Shown in pieces: positions 9,379 to 17,478 of a stretch of 64,000 nt of DNA (its first letter is position 1; every line of letters begins with the position of its first letter). The stretch lies in assembly GCF_020618475.1 (NCBI RefSeq), contig NZ_CP085342.1, forward strand, positions 62,001 to 126,000, in the 5' to 3' direction. Source of the DNA: Haladaptatus halobius. GTDB taxonomy: Archaea > Halobacteriota > Halobacteria > Halobacteriales > Haladaptataceae. Made by a program: the position numbers and the translations under genes. The notes under the pieces are model-generated. The model searched no databases, was not told the DNA's origin, and saw nothing but the letters and a program-made list of their open reading frames with translations.

Positions 9379-11172
9379 ATGTCTGATGAATTTACTCGTC
9401 GTGATGCAATCGCTATCCTCACAGTGACTGGCTTAGGAGGCATTGCGGGCACCTCCGCGGCCGCCCGTCGCGGGAACGACGACTATGACCACGAGGGTGA
9501 ACCGACGCTCAACCGCCTCGCAACCACGGTTCGAGGCGCGGAAATCACCGGAATGTATCTCACCCAACCCGGTCGGTTTTTCTTCAACATCCAACACCCG
9601 AGCGATGAGAACGACAAGCCGTATAATAAGGGTACAGTCGGAGCACTCATCGGCACAAATCTGAACACGCTTCCCCAAGATTTCGCAAGCGTACAAGTTC
9701 CCGACAACAAGGAAGAAGCAGAAACGGTTCACACTGCCGTCGGCCAATATCAAGCGTTAGCGAACGGTGGGGATCAGACGGATAACGGAAAGAAACTCGG
9801 CATCCCGTATTCGGCGGATGGCGAACCAATGACTGACGGGAACAATCCCGACTATAACGGATTCATCCCCGCCGACCAGCCAAATGAGGGCTATCTCTTT
9901 ACGAACTGGGAAACCCGACCCGGGATGGTCAGCCGACTTCATATTCGCATGCAGGGTCGACAAGAAGGAGGTCCGAACCAATGGAACGTCCTTGGCAGCG
10001 AGAACGTTAACTTCCGCGACGTCGAAGGAACGTGGAACAACTGCTTCGGGACTGTCACACCATGGAAAACGCCCCTGACTTCCGAAGAATACGAGCCGAA
10101 TGCCGCCCAGTGGTATACTGCTGGAAACAGTGCGCGAGAGCGAATGTCGGAGTATCTCGGCCGAACAGCGAATCCCTATCGATATGGGTACATCATCGAA
10201 ATCGAAGATCCGACTGGTACCCCAACGCCTGTTAAGCAGTTCGCGATGGGGCGGTTTTCACATGAGAACGCAGTCGTGATGCCCGATCAGCGAACCGTGT
10301 ACCTAAGTGACGATGGCACTGGAACGATCTTTTTCAAGTTCGTGGCCGACACTCCTGGTGATCTCTCTGCTGGAACACTCTACGCTGCAAAAGCTACCCA
10401 AGACGCCGGAAGCAATGTCGCTACCACCGGTTTCGATCTGCAATGGATCAAGCTCGCCCATGGCACCCACGATCAAGTCGAGTCGTGGATCGCCGAGTAC
10501 GATGATCAAGAACCGGGATCGAACGCCGATTACATCACTGATGCAGAAGTCAAGCGGTGGGCGCGTGGAAAAGCAAAGGACGACTGTGTTGCATTTCTCG
10601 AATCGCGGAAAGCGGCTGCTGTCAAGGGCGCGACGAACGAATTCCGCAAGATGGAAGGCGTGAACATCAAGCGGAACGCTAAACCAGGTGACTATCTGTA
10701 CATGGCAATGTCGAATACGAACAAGACGATGCTCTCAAACAAGGATGCATCGTCTGAGAACGACGACCCACAAGACGAAATCCAACTTGAGGGAAACGAG
10801 TGGGGTGCAGTCTATCGGATGCAGCTCGGTGCCGAATACAACGTAAGTCGGATGGAACCAGTCGTGACGGGTGGGCCGAACGCGAACATCTGTGGTGGAT
10901 GTCCCTATGATGCTCAACCTAACTCGGCGAGTACTGTCTGCCAAGACTGTGAACACAATCCCACCCAAGAGGATGAGAATGGCATTGTGGGTAAGGGTAT
11001 GACATCAATGAAGCAGGCGTTTTCGAGTCAAGAGAGCTATGACCCTGAGAATACGATCTCCGAGCCTGACAATATCGTTGTGATGGACGATGGTCGCGTG
11101 ATCATCGGTGAAGACACCGGTAATGAAGGTCACGATCCGCCGAACATGATTTGGGTGTACAACCCGAATTAA
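9379..11172 (+). CDS. PhoX/DUF839-family secreted phosphatase
   Basis: A large secreted beta-propeller protein of the PhoX alkaline phosphatase family. Start chosen at the ATG before SDEFTRRDAIAILTVTG, a Tat leader; the frame is open further upstream but that would include the promoter. PhoX-like features: GRFSHENAVVMPDQRTVYLS, DDGTGTIFFKFVAD, GTLYAAK and the C-terminal EPDNIVVMDDGRVIIGEDTG. Two CxxC pairs near the C-terminus (CGGCPYD, CQDC) are unusual and could bind metal or form disulfides. PhoX enzymes are Ca/Fe-dependent and release phosphate from monoesters. Family firm, activity inferred. Confidence 0.85.
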   Translation: MSDEFTRRDAIAILTVTGLGGIAGTSAAARRGNDDYDHEGEPTLNRLATTVRGAEITGMYLTQPGRFFFNIQHPSDENDKPYNKGTVGALIGTNLNTLPQDFASVQVPDNKEEAETVHTAVGQYQALANGGDQTDNGKKLGIPYSADGEPMTDGNNPDYNGFIPADQPNEGYLFTNWETRPGMVSRLHIRMQGRQEGGPNQWNVLGSENVNFRDVEGTWNNCFGTVTPWKTPLTSEEYEPNAAQWYTAGNSARERMSEYLGRTANPYRYGYIIEIEDPTGTPTPVKQFAMGRFSHENAVVMPDQRTVYLSDDGTGTIFFKFVADTPGDLSAGTLYAAKATQDAGSNVATTGFDLQWIKLAHGTHDQVESWIAEYDDQEPGSNADYITDAEVKRWARGKAKDDCVAFLESRKAAAVKGATNEFRKMEGVNIKRNAKPGDYLYMAMSNTNKTMLSNKDASSENDDPQDEIQLEGNEWGAVYRMQLGAEYNVSRMEPVVTGGPNANICGGCPYDAQPNSASTVCQDCEHNPTQEDENGIVGKGMTSMKQAFSSQESYDPENTISEPDNIVVMDDGRVIIGEDTGNEGHDPPNMIWVYNPN

Positions 11173-11697
11173 CTGATCCAGCTTAGAATACATTTATTTT
11201 CACTGAACTTAGTTCAATTGATTTATAAGGTAAAATCGGTCGTTCCGGTGGGAGCTCGTCGCAGGACGTGTGGGATACCACTGGGAGCTACTTTGGTGGT
11301 CACATCGACGCTACGTCTATCTACAGTATGGCTCTCTCCGCAGAGAAAATAGCAGAACTGTCAAATAAATACTGGACTGTTTCTTCTGAATAATATATTT
11401 TGGGAAGAACCGACATAGAAATAAGATGAGTAATCATTGGCTCGGTTGAGATTTTCCTGGAACTATCTCAATAATTAGCAACTTTTGATTGTGGGTATAG
11501 ATATGTGCTTCATGAATTTTTGACGTAAATTTTCTCTCCCCATTGATCAACGACACGGTATGAGAACCTGATCCGTCTATCAATAACTAATATCGACAGT
11601 AGAATTATTTCTTATATAGGAGTATGTAACTCGCTTTCTCCTAGGACAAGAACTTATTTCTCCTGTATCCTCACAATTAGAAATGTATCCATAGAGT
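11173..11697. other. intergenic, no supported gene
   Basis: About 520 bases between the PhoX-like and PhoD genes. The left part is relatively GC-rich with short imperfect inverted repeats (CCACTGGGAGC...GGTGG near 11277-11300); the right part is AT-rich and leads into the shared promoter element. No open frame with family resemblance. Confidence 0.35.
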
Positions 11698-11715
11698 TCT
11701 ATTATAAACGCTCAT
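11698..11715 (+). promoter_or_regulatory. shared TATA promoter element, copy 2
   Basis: TCTATTATAAACGCTCAT ends 32 bases before the PhoD start codon and differs from copy 1 by one base. It contains the TATA box; the flanking TCTA and CG-TCAT bases are conserved beyond what a TATA box needs, suggesting a bound regulator. Confidence 0.6.
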
Positions 11716-11747
11716 ATTTAAACGATTATACTATTTATGCGGGTAAA

Positions 11748-13679
11748 ATGACAGAAAATGACAGTAACAATAAGATGGATACTCAACAAAACAAACTTTT
11801 CTCCTCTAGCCGCCGTGAATTCCTTCAGACGGCAACGGGTGTGGCTGGGCTTACGACGTTCGGAACGATAGGACTTGCTACAGCGAAAAACGACAACACC
11901 GGTCAATTGAGCGACGATCCGTTCACACTTGGTGTAGCTTCTGGTGACCCTCTTCCGGACTCGGTTGTCCTTTGGACGCGTCTTGTACCAGAACCACTCC
12001 AAGCTGATGGTGGGATGCCAGATAAGAAGGTGCCAGTCGCATGGAAGGTGGCCACTCGTGAAAACATGCAGCAGGTTGTGAAAGATGGTACGGTGTACGC
12101 CCGCCCGGAACACGCTCATTCTGTCCACGTTGAGCCTGAGGGGCTTGAGCCCAACACCGAGTACTATTATCAATTCCGCGTTGGGCAGAACAAGAGTCCA
12201 GTCGGTCGGACAAAGACTGCACCAGCGCCTGACTCGGAGATTGACGAACTCAATTTCGCATTTGCTTCCTGTCAAAACTATCCCTCAGGATACTACACCT
12301 CGCATCAACACTTGGCTCAGGAAGATCTAGATATGGTCTTCCACCTTGGCGACTATATTTATGAAGGCGGTGCACAGGGTTCGTTTGGTCGTGGCCATGA
12401 ACCACCGCGAGAGATCAAAAGTTTAGCTGACTACCGCATTCGACACGCACAGTACAAGTCTGATTCGAACCTCCAAGACGCCCACGCAGCCTTCCCTTGG
12501 TTCGTTACCTGGGACGATCACGAGGTGGCAAATAATTATGCTGACGAGATCGACGAAGGTACTCCGCCCGAGGAATTCCTTGAACGGCGGGCCGCTGCCT
12601 ACCAGGCCTACTGGGAGCACCAACCGATACGCCGGTCGCGGATGCCCGATGGTCCCGACATGCCGCTCTACCGTCGATTTACGTTTGGCCAGCTCGCCGA
12701 GTTCAACGTGCTCGACACCCGGCAGTACCGTGATGACCAGACCCATTCCAGCGAAGAGGCAAAAGATCCTGAACGGACCATTCTCGGTGACGAACAGGAA
12801 CAGTGGCTGCTGGATGGGTTTAATGAGTCTGCATCCAAGTGGAACGTTCTTGCGAATCAAGTTCCCGTCGCCGCGACGGACGAAAATGCGGACCCGACCG
12901 AAGTGGACTTCGGTGGCGGTGACAAATGGGACGGATATCGGGCCGATCGGCAAACATTACTTGATGCGATGGCTAATGATGCAGATCTTAATCCGGTCGT
13001 CATCACTGGCGATGTTCACCGCAACTATGCCTACAATCTCAAAGCCGACTTTTCGAATCCGGATTCCGAAACGGTGGGTACCGAATACGTGGGTACGTCG
13101 ATTTCCTCGTTTGGAGACACGTCTGGACTCACTCAGTACGGCCCATCGGCGGGCGAACCATGGCAACGATTCTATAATGTCGATCGTGGCTACGTCCGGT
13201 GCACGCTGACGCCCGAGCAGTGGCAGGCCGACTATCGAGTCGTCTCGACCGTTGAGGAACAGAGCGCGACGATCGACACCCTCGCGTCGTTCGTGACCGA
13301 GGCTGGCAATCCAGGGGCACAGTTAGCCTCTGAACGACCAGAGGAAGAACCCATTGAGATCACTGATATTCGGCCAAATCAAGAAGGAGACCTCAACAAC
13401 GAGTACGCCACAGTGAAAAACGAAGGTGATTCGGAGATCGACATGACGGACTTCATTCTCAGCTTCGAAGGCGGACGGGCACAAAACTATACGTTTGGTG
13501 ACGTCACCCTTGGAGCAGGCGAGACGATCACTGTCCGGAACGGAAGTGGCGAAGATACCGACTCGACCGTCTATACTGGATGGGACGGTGCAGTCCTGAA
13601 CAACAGTAATCCTGACACAGTGGTCGTTGCCAACGACGAGGGCATCATTCTCGACGAAGAATCCTATCAACCGACCTAA
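11748..13679 (+). CDS. phoD: PhoD-family alkaline phosphatase with lamin-tail domain
   Basis: Secreted phosphatase/phosphodiesterase. Tat leader SSRREFLQTATGVAGL; an N-terminal beta-sandwich (about 60-165, DPFTLGVASGDPLPDSVVLW) typical of PhoD; then the PhoD metallophosphatase core with FASCQNYPSGYY, FHLGDYIYEGG, WDDHEVANNY, NVLANQVPV and VVITGDVHRNY. The last about 110 residues (from IEITDIRPNQEGDLNNEYA) read as a lamin-tail immunoglobulin-like domain, often found on secreted nucleases and phosphatases, probably for surface or polymer binding. PhoD enzymes are Ca/Fe-dependent and act on mono- and diesters. Confidence 0.92.
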   Translation: MTENDSNNKMDTQQNKLFSSSRREFLQTATGVAGLTTFGTIGLATAKNDNTGQLSDDPFTLGVASGDPLPDSVVLWTRLVPEPLQADGGMPDKKVPVAWKVATRENMQQVVKDGTVYARPEHAHSVHVEPEGLEPNTEYYYQFRVGQNKSPVGRTKTAPAPDSEIDELNFAFASCQNYPSGYYTSHQHLAQEDLDMVFHLGDYIYEGGAQGSFGRGHEPPREIKSLADYRIRHAQYKSDSNLQDAHAAFPWFVTWDDHEVANNYADEIDEGTPPEEFLERRAAAYQAYWEHQPIRRSRMPDGPDMPLYRRFTFGQLAEFNVLDTRQYRDDQTHSSEEAKDPERTILGDEQEQWLLDGFNESASKWNVLANQVPVAATDENADPTEVDFGGGDKWDGYRADRQTLLDAMANDADLNPVVITGDVHRNYAYNLKADFSNPDSETVGTEYVGTSISSFGDTSGLTQYGPSAGEPWQRFYNVDRGYVRCTLTPEQWQADYRVVSTVEEQSATIDTLASFVTEAGNPGAQLASERPEEEPIEITDIRPNQEGDLNNEYATVKNEGDSEIDMTDFILSFEGGRAQNYTFGDVTLGAGETITVRNGSGEDTDSTVYTGWDGAVLNNSNPDTVVVANDEGIILDEESYQPT

Positions 13680-13742
13680 GGTCGATGATAGTCGGTGATT
13701 AGATTTTTTGATGGATGAGTGGCGGAGCCAAGTAGGAATTGC

Positions 13743-13790
13743 TAGCGGGACTGGCATCAGGTTCGAGTATTACAGGTGCCAGTCCCGCTA
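13743..13790. terminator. perfect 14-bp inverted repeat downstream of PhoD
   Basis: TAGCGGGACTGGCA and its exact reverse complement flank a 20-base loop; two more inner pairs (one G-T) can extend the stem. It lies between the PhoD stop and the GH89 gene, just after a T-run (13704-13709). It may be a terminator, an mRNA-end stabiliser or the remnant of a mobile element end. Confidence 0.55.
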
Positions 13791-13921
13791 CATGAAGCAT
13801 TCTTTTAGTCAAAACGAACCTTTGTAATGCAATAGGATCTCAATTTCATCTCTGGTTATAATTTGTTACTATATATAAATAATATAAAGCAGCATATAGC
13901 CTTATTCGAAACTTAGCCAGT

Positions 13922-16195
13922 ATGAAGGACAGGGAGTATGTCACTCGACGAAGCGCCCTCAAGGCAATGGCGGCCGCAGGGATTAGCATATCATCGTTCG
14001 GTGGCAACTCATTCGGAGAAGAAACAAACAAAAAACAAAACGTCGGAACATCGAATCAACCACCATTTGACATTACACCCACAAAACGTGCGATTGAACG
14101 GCTGCTTACCCAGATCGAGCACAGCGACCAAATCACTCGCGACAAACAATACGTTAACCAAATCGACTTTGAAGCGAGACCAACAAAGGACGGAGCCGAT
14201 TATTTCGAAATCGGGACGCGTGGTAACCGACCCGTCATCAAAGGCACGAGTCCGGCGGTCCTTCTTGCCGGTTTCAATTGGTACCTGAAGTACGTTGTTG
14301 GAGCAAATATCACGTGGAATGGAACACAATTGAATCTCCCGAACAAACTCCCTGCACCGTCACAATCGATTCGGAAAGACGCATCGGTGGACAATCGATT
14401 TGCACTCAACGATACCACCGATGGGTACACTGAACCGTACGAAACCTGGGAGTATTGGGAACACGAGATCGACCTGTTAGCACTGCATGGGATCAATAAA
14501 GTGCTCGTCTATCCTGGCCAAGAAGCAGTCTACTACCACACTCTCCAAGAATTCGGATACAGTAAAACGGAACTTCGCAACTGGATACCGAATCCAGCAC
14601 ATCAGCCATGGTGGCTCCTGCAGAATATGTGCTGTTTCGCCAATCCAATTTCTGAAGAACTCATTCAGAAACGGATTGCACTCGGACAGAAAATCGTCAA
14701 GCGACTCCGTAAATTAGGGATGACACCCGTCTTCCCCGGCTACTACGGAACAGTTCCCCGAGACTTCGACGAGAAACACTCGGATGCGCACGTTATTCCG
14801 CAGGGAACGTGGGCAGGTGGGTTCGAACGACCAGGGTGGTTGGATCCCACAGGCAAGTACTTTCCCGAAGTCGCAGAGACGTTCTATCGCCACCAGTCCG
14901 AGCTGTTCGGCGATTCCTCGATGTACAAAATGGACTTACTGCATGAAGGAGGAACCGCTGGTGATGTAGATGTTCGTGCCGCTTCGAAAGCAGTGCAGAA
15001 CTCTCTTCGAGATGCGCATTCGGACGCGACCTGGGCGATCTTAGGATGGCGGGACAATCCCTTGCCCGAAACGATTGAAGCAGTCGATACGAGTAAGATG
15101 CTCATTCTTGACGGTATCTCTGAAATGTATAGTGATCTGAATCGAGAAGAAGAATGGAACGGCACACCCTACGCATTCGGTACCATCTGGAACTTCGGTG
15201 GCAATACGACGATGGGCGCCAACATGGCCGTCTGGAATGACAAATTCTGGCGGTGGCACGCAAAGTCAAATAGTGCGCTCTCGGGGATTGCGATGATGCC
15301 GGAAGCCATCGACAACAACCCCGTGGCATTTGAATTCTTTACCGAGTTAGCGTGGCGAGACGAGCCAGTCGATTTCGACGATTGGTTCGAGACCTGGACG
15401 AGATTCCGATATGGCGGGATGGATGAGGATGCCGTCACAGCGTGGCGTGCGCTCGCACAGACAGCATACTCTATGCCGGACAATGGTTCGCGAACGATGG
15501 CACAGGTGGGGCTCTACGGCTCTCGACCGAGTTTCGATACACTCTCACAGCGATATAACACCGCAGAATTCGCTTGTGCACTTCCTGCCTTACTGAATGT
15601 CGACCGCGCTCTCCGAGACAACAGTGCGTACAGATACGATCTCATGGATGTCACGAGACAGGTGCTCTCAAACCGCAGTTTCGACCTGCTACCGCGGATC
15701 GAGAAAGCTTACAACGAGCAAAATATCGAGCAGTTTCGTGAGTACACTGATCTATGGTTGCGTTACATTGAACTGATGGACGCTGTCGTTTCGACACATG
15801 AACAGATGCTGCTCGGACCATGGGTAGAAGATGCGAGGTCGATGGCAAGTAGCGAAGAAGAAGCCGCACGACTCGAATACGACGCCCGTTCACTCATCAC
15901 TGTGTGGGGCAATCAGGACGTCGCTTCCGTGCTCCACGATTATGCAAAGCGAGAGTGGGCTGGGTTGCTCAGTGATTTCTATTACAGCCGATGGCAGAAA
16001 TTCTTCGATGAACGAGAGGCTGCACTGGCCGAGAATCGAAAACCTAATGAGATTGACTGGTATCTGCTCGAGAACGAGTGGGCTCGGAAGCAAAACGATT
16101 ATGCGGTTGAGCCGACGGGTGACATCTATCAAATTTCCCAGCGAGTACTCGAAGAAATTCGTGACGATCCCTTGCCTTTTGGCAGTGATTGTTGA
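13922..16195 (+). CDS. GH89 alpha-N-acetylglucosaminidase-like, Tat-exported
   Basis: Predicted secreted glycosidase removing terminal alpha-linked N-acetylglucosamine, homologous to human NAGLU. Tat leader VTRRSALKAMAAAGIS; an N-terminal small domain (about 50-150); then the (beta/alpha)8 core with EHEIDLLALHGINKVLVYPG, LGMTPVFPGYYGTVP and GTWAGGF; then an all-alpha C-terminal domain. By alignment in mind with human NAGLU the two catalytic carboxylates correspond to Glu342 (LLHEGGTAG) and Glu461 (MMPEAIDNNP). Length about 757 matches the family. GH89 is uncommon in archaea. Its place among phosphatases suggests it trims a phosphorylated glycan, which is inference. Confidence 0.88.
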   Translation: MKDREYVTRRSALKAMAAAGISISSFGGNSFGEETNKKQNVGTSNQPPFDITPTKRAIERLLTQIEHSDQITRDKQYVNQIDFEARPTKDGADYFEIGTRGNRPVIKGTSPAVLLAGFNWYLKYVVGANITWNGTQLNLPNKLPAPSQSIRKDASVDNRFALNDTTDGYTEPYETWEYWEHEIDLLALHGINKVLVYPGQEAVYYHTLQEFGYSKTELRNWIPNPAHQPWWLLQNMCCFANPISEELIQKRIALGQKIVKRLRKLGMTPVFPGYYGTVPRDFDEKHSDAHVIPQGTWAGGFERPGWLDPTGKYFPEVAETFYRHQSELFGDSSMYKMDLLHEGGTAGDVDVRAASKAVQNSLRDAHSDATWAILGWRDNPLPETIEAVDTSKMLILDGISEMYSDLNREEEWNGTPYAFGTIWNFGGNTTMGANMAVWNDKFWRWHAKSNSALSGIAMMPEAIDNNPVAFEFFTELAWRDEPVDFDDWFETWTRFRYGGMDEDAVTAWRALAQTAYSMPDNGSRTMAQVGLYGSRPSFDTLSQRYNTAEFACALPALLNVDRALRDNSAYRYDLMDVTRQVLSNRSFDLLPRIEKAYNEQNIEQFREYTDLWLRYIELMDAVVSTHEQMLLGPWVEDARSMASSEEEAARLEYDARSLITVWGNQDVASVLHDYAKREWAGLLSDFYYSRWQKFFDEREAALAENRKPNEIDWYLLENEWARKQNDYAVEPTGDIYQISQRVLEEIRDDPLPFGSDC

Positions 16196-16277
16196 GGTGA
16201 AGAGCTAGCACTATTTTCAGTTATATTTGGAATATGCGTTGAATACGGACCTATATTTCTATCTTTGTCAACGTTTG

Positions 16278-16286
16278 TCTATTATA
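16278..16286 (+). promoter_or_regulatory. shared promoter element, partial copy 3
   Basis: TCTATTATA before the DUF6454 gene, 41 bases before the start codon, the same spacing as in the PhoD promoter. Only the first nine bases of the 18-base element are kept. Confidence 0.4.
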
Positions 16287-16327
16287 TCCCAAATTTTATT
16301 TTAATACCTTGGATAGGTGCTACTGTA

Positions 16328-17386
16328 ATGAGTAATTCCGACGACCGGGACCAAGTTGACGTACCAAGCAACTCACGAACAAGCCGACGATCATATCTTT
16401 CGTTCCTCGGAATCGGATCCCTTGTACTCGGGAGTAGCACAGGCGCAGCCAAGAACGAGAACCGATCAACGGATATGTCCGAACAGCGCACATCGACTCA
16501 CGCCCGGGATCCACGACAAAATTCACTTGCAGAGAAATTCAAAACGCTTTCTCGTGGCACGGAGTGGCAACAGGTAAGCCAACAGCAGGTTAAGTTCGAC
16601 ACGTATCATCCACAGGGGATGAGTAAGGTCGGTGATCAGTTGTTCCTCTCATCCGTGGAGATTCTCGAACTTCCAGGCAGATATACAGAACGCGATGACG
16701 ATAACGGTAGTCCTGGTCGTGGTGTCGGGCATCTCTTCAAGATGGATGAGAAGGGACAATTACTCGATGAGATTGAACTCGGCAAAGAAGCCATTTACCA
16801 CCCGGGTGGCATTGACTACGATGGGAACTATCTCTGGGTCCCAGTGGCCGAGTATCGCCCCGACAGCCGTTCTATCATTTATCGCGTCGATCCGAAATCG
16901 ATGGAAGCGACCCCTGTGTTTCGGGTTGCCGACCACATTGGTGGGCTCATCTATAACGCGGATCGCGATTCTCTCTACGGCGTCAATTGGGGCTCTAGAA
17001 CGTTCTATCAGTGGCAATTGACGAGCAACGGGACGATCATCGACCAGAACAAGCCACTGGCAGATCGAGCGATTCAGAATCCGGAGCACTATGTGGATTA
17101 CCAAGATTGCCAGTACATCGGCGATGACTTAGCACTTTGTTCTGGTGTGGCCGTTTATCAGCCGCCCAATGCTTCCGACCTCCAACTCGGTGGCATTGAC
17201 TTGGTGAATCTCCGTTCGGTCACGCCGGAATATCAGGTTCCCGTTCCTGAGTGGACTGACGATGGAATGGTGATGACTCGTAACCCCTTCTTGGCCGAGG
17301 AACGCTCTGACGGTCTTCGCTTCTACTTCTTACCGGAAGACAATACATCGCACCTGTTCACTTACGATATTAACACCTCTCAGTAA
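16328..17386 (+). CDS. DUF6454-like Tat-exported beta-propeller protein
   Basis: A secreted protein of about 352 residues. The start is placed at the ATG before SNSDDRDQVDVPS, giving a Tat leader RTSRRSYLSFLGIGSLVLGS. The rest is rich in beta strands with propeller-like repeats: YHPQGMSKVGDQLFLSSVEI, YHPGGIDYDGNYLWVPVAEY, GLIYNADRDSLYGVNWGSRTF. I recognise this as the DUF6454 type; no enzymatic activity is established. Within the island it could bind or process the released product. The open frame extends upstream to 16265 but that would cover the promoter. Confidence 0.7.
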   Translation: MSNSDDRDQVDVPSNSRTSRRSYLSFLGIGSLVLGSSTGAAKNENRSTDMSEQRTSTHARDPRQNSLAEKFKTLSRGTEWQQVSQQQVKFDTYHPQGMSKVGDQLFLSSVEILELPGRYTERDDDNGSPGRGVGHLFKMDEKGQLLDEIELGKEAIYHPGGIDYDGNYLWVPVAEYRPDSRSIIYRVDPKSMEATPVFRVADHIGGLIYNADRDSLYGVNWGSRTFYQWQLTSNGTIIDQNKPLADRAIQNPEHYVDYQDCQYIGDDLALCSGVAVYQPPNASDLQLGGIDLVNLRSVTPEYQVPVPEWTDDGMVMTRNPFLAEERSDGLRFYFLPEDNTSHLFTYDINTSQ

Positions 17387-17478
17387 GTGGAACACCTATC
17401 GTTTTGAGTGCGAGAATATTCGTATATATACTAAACATAGAAAGAGCTATTTCTACGAAGTAGAGGGATAACAATGAA

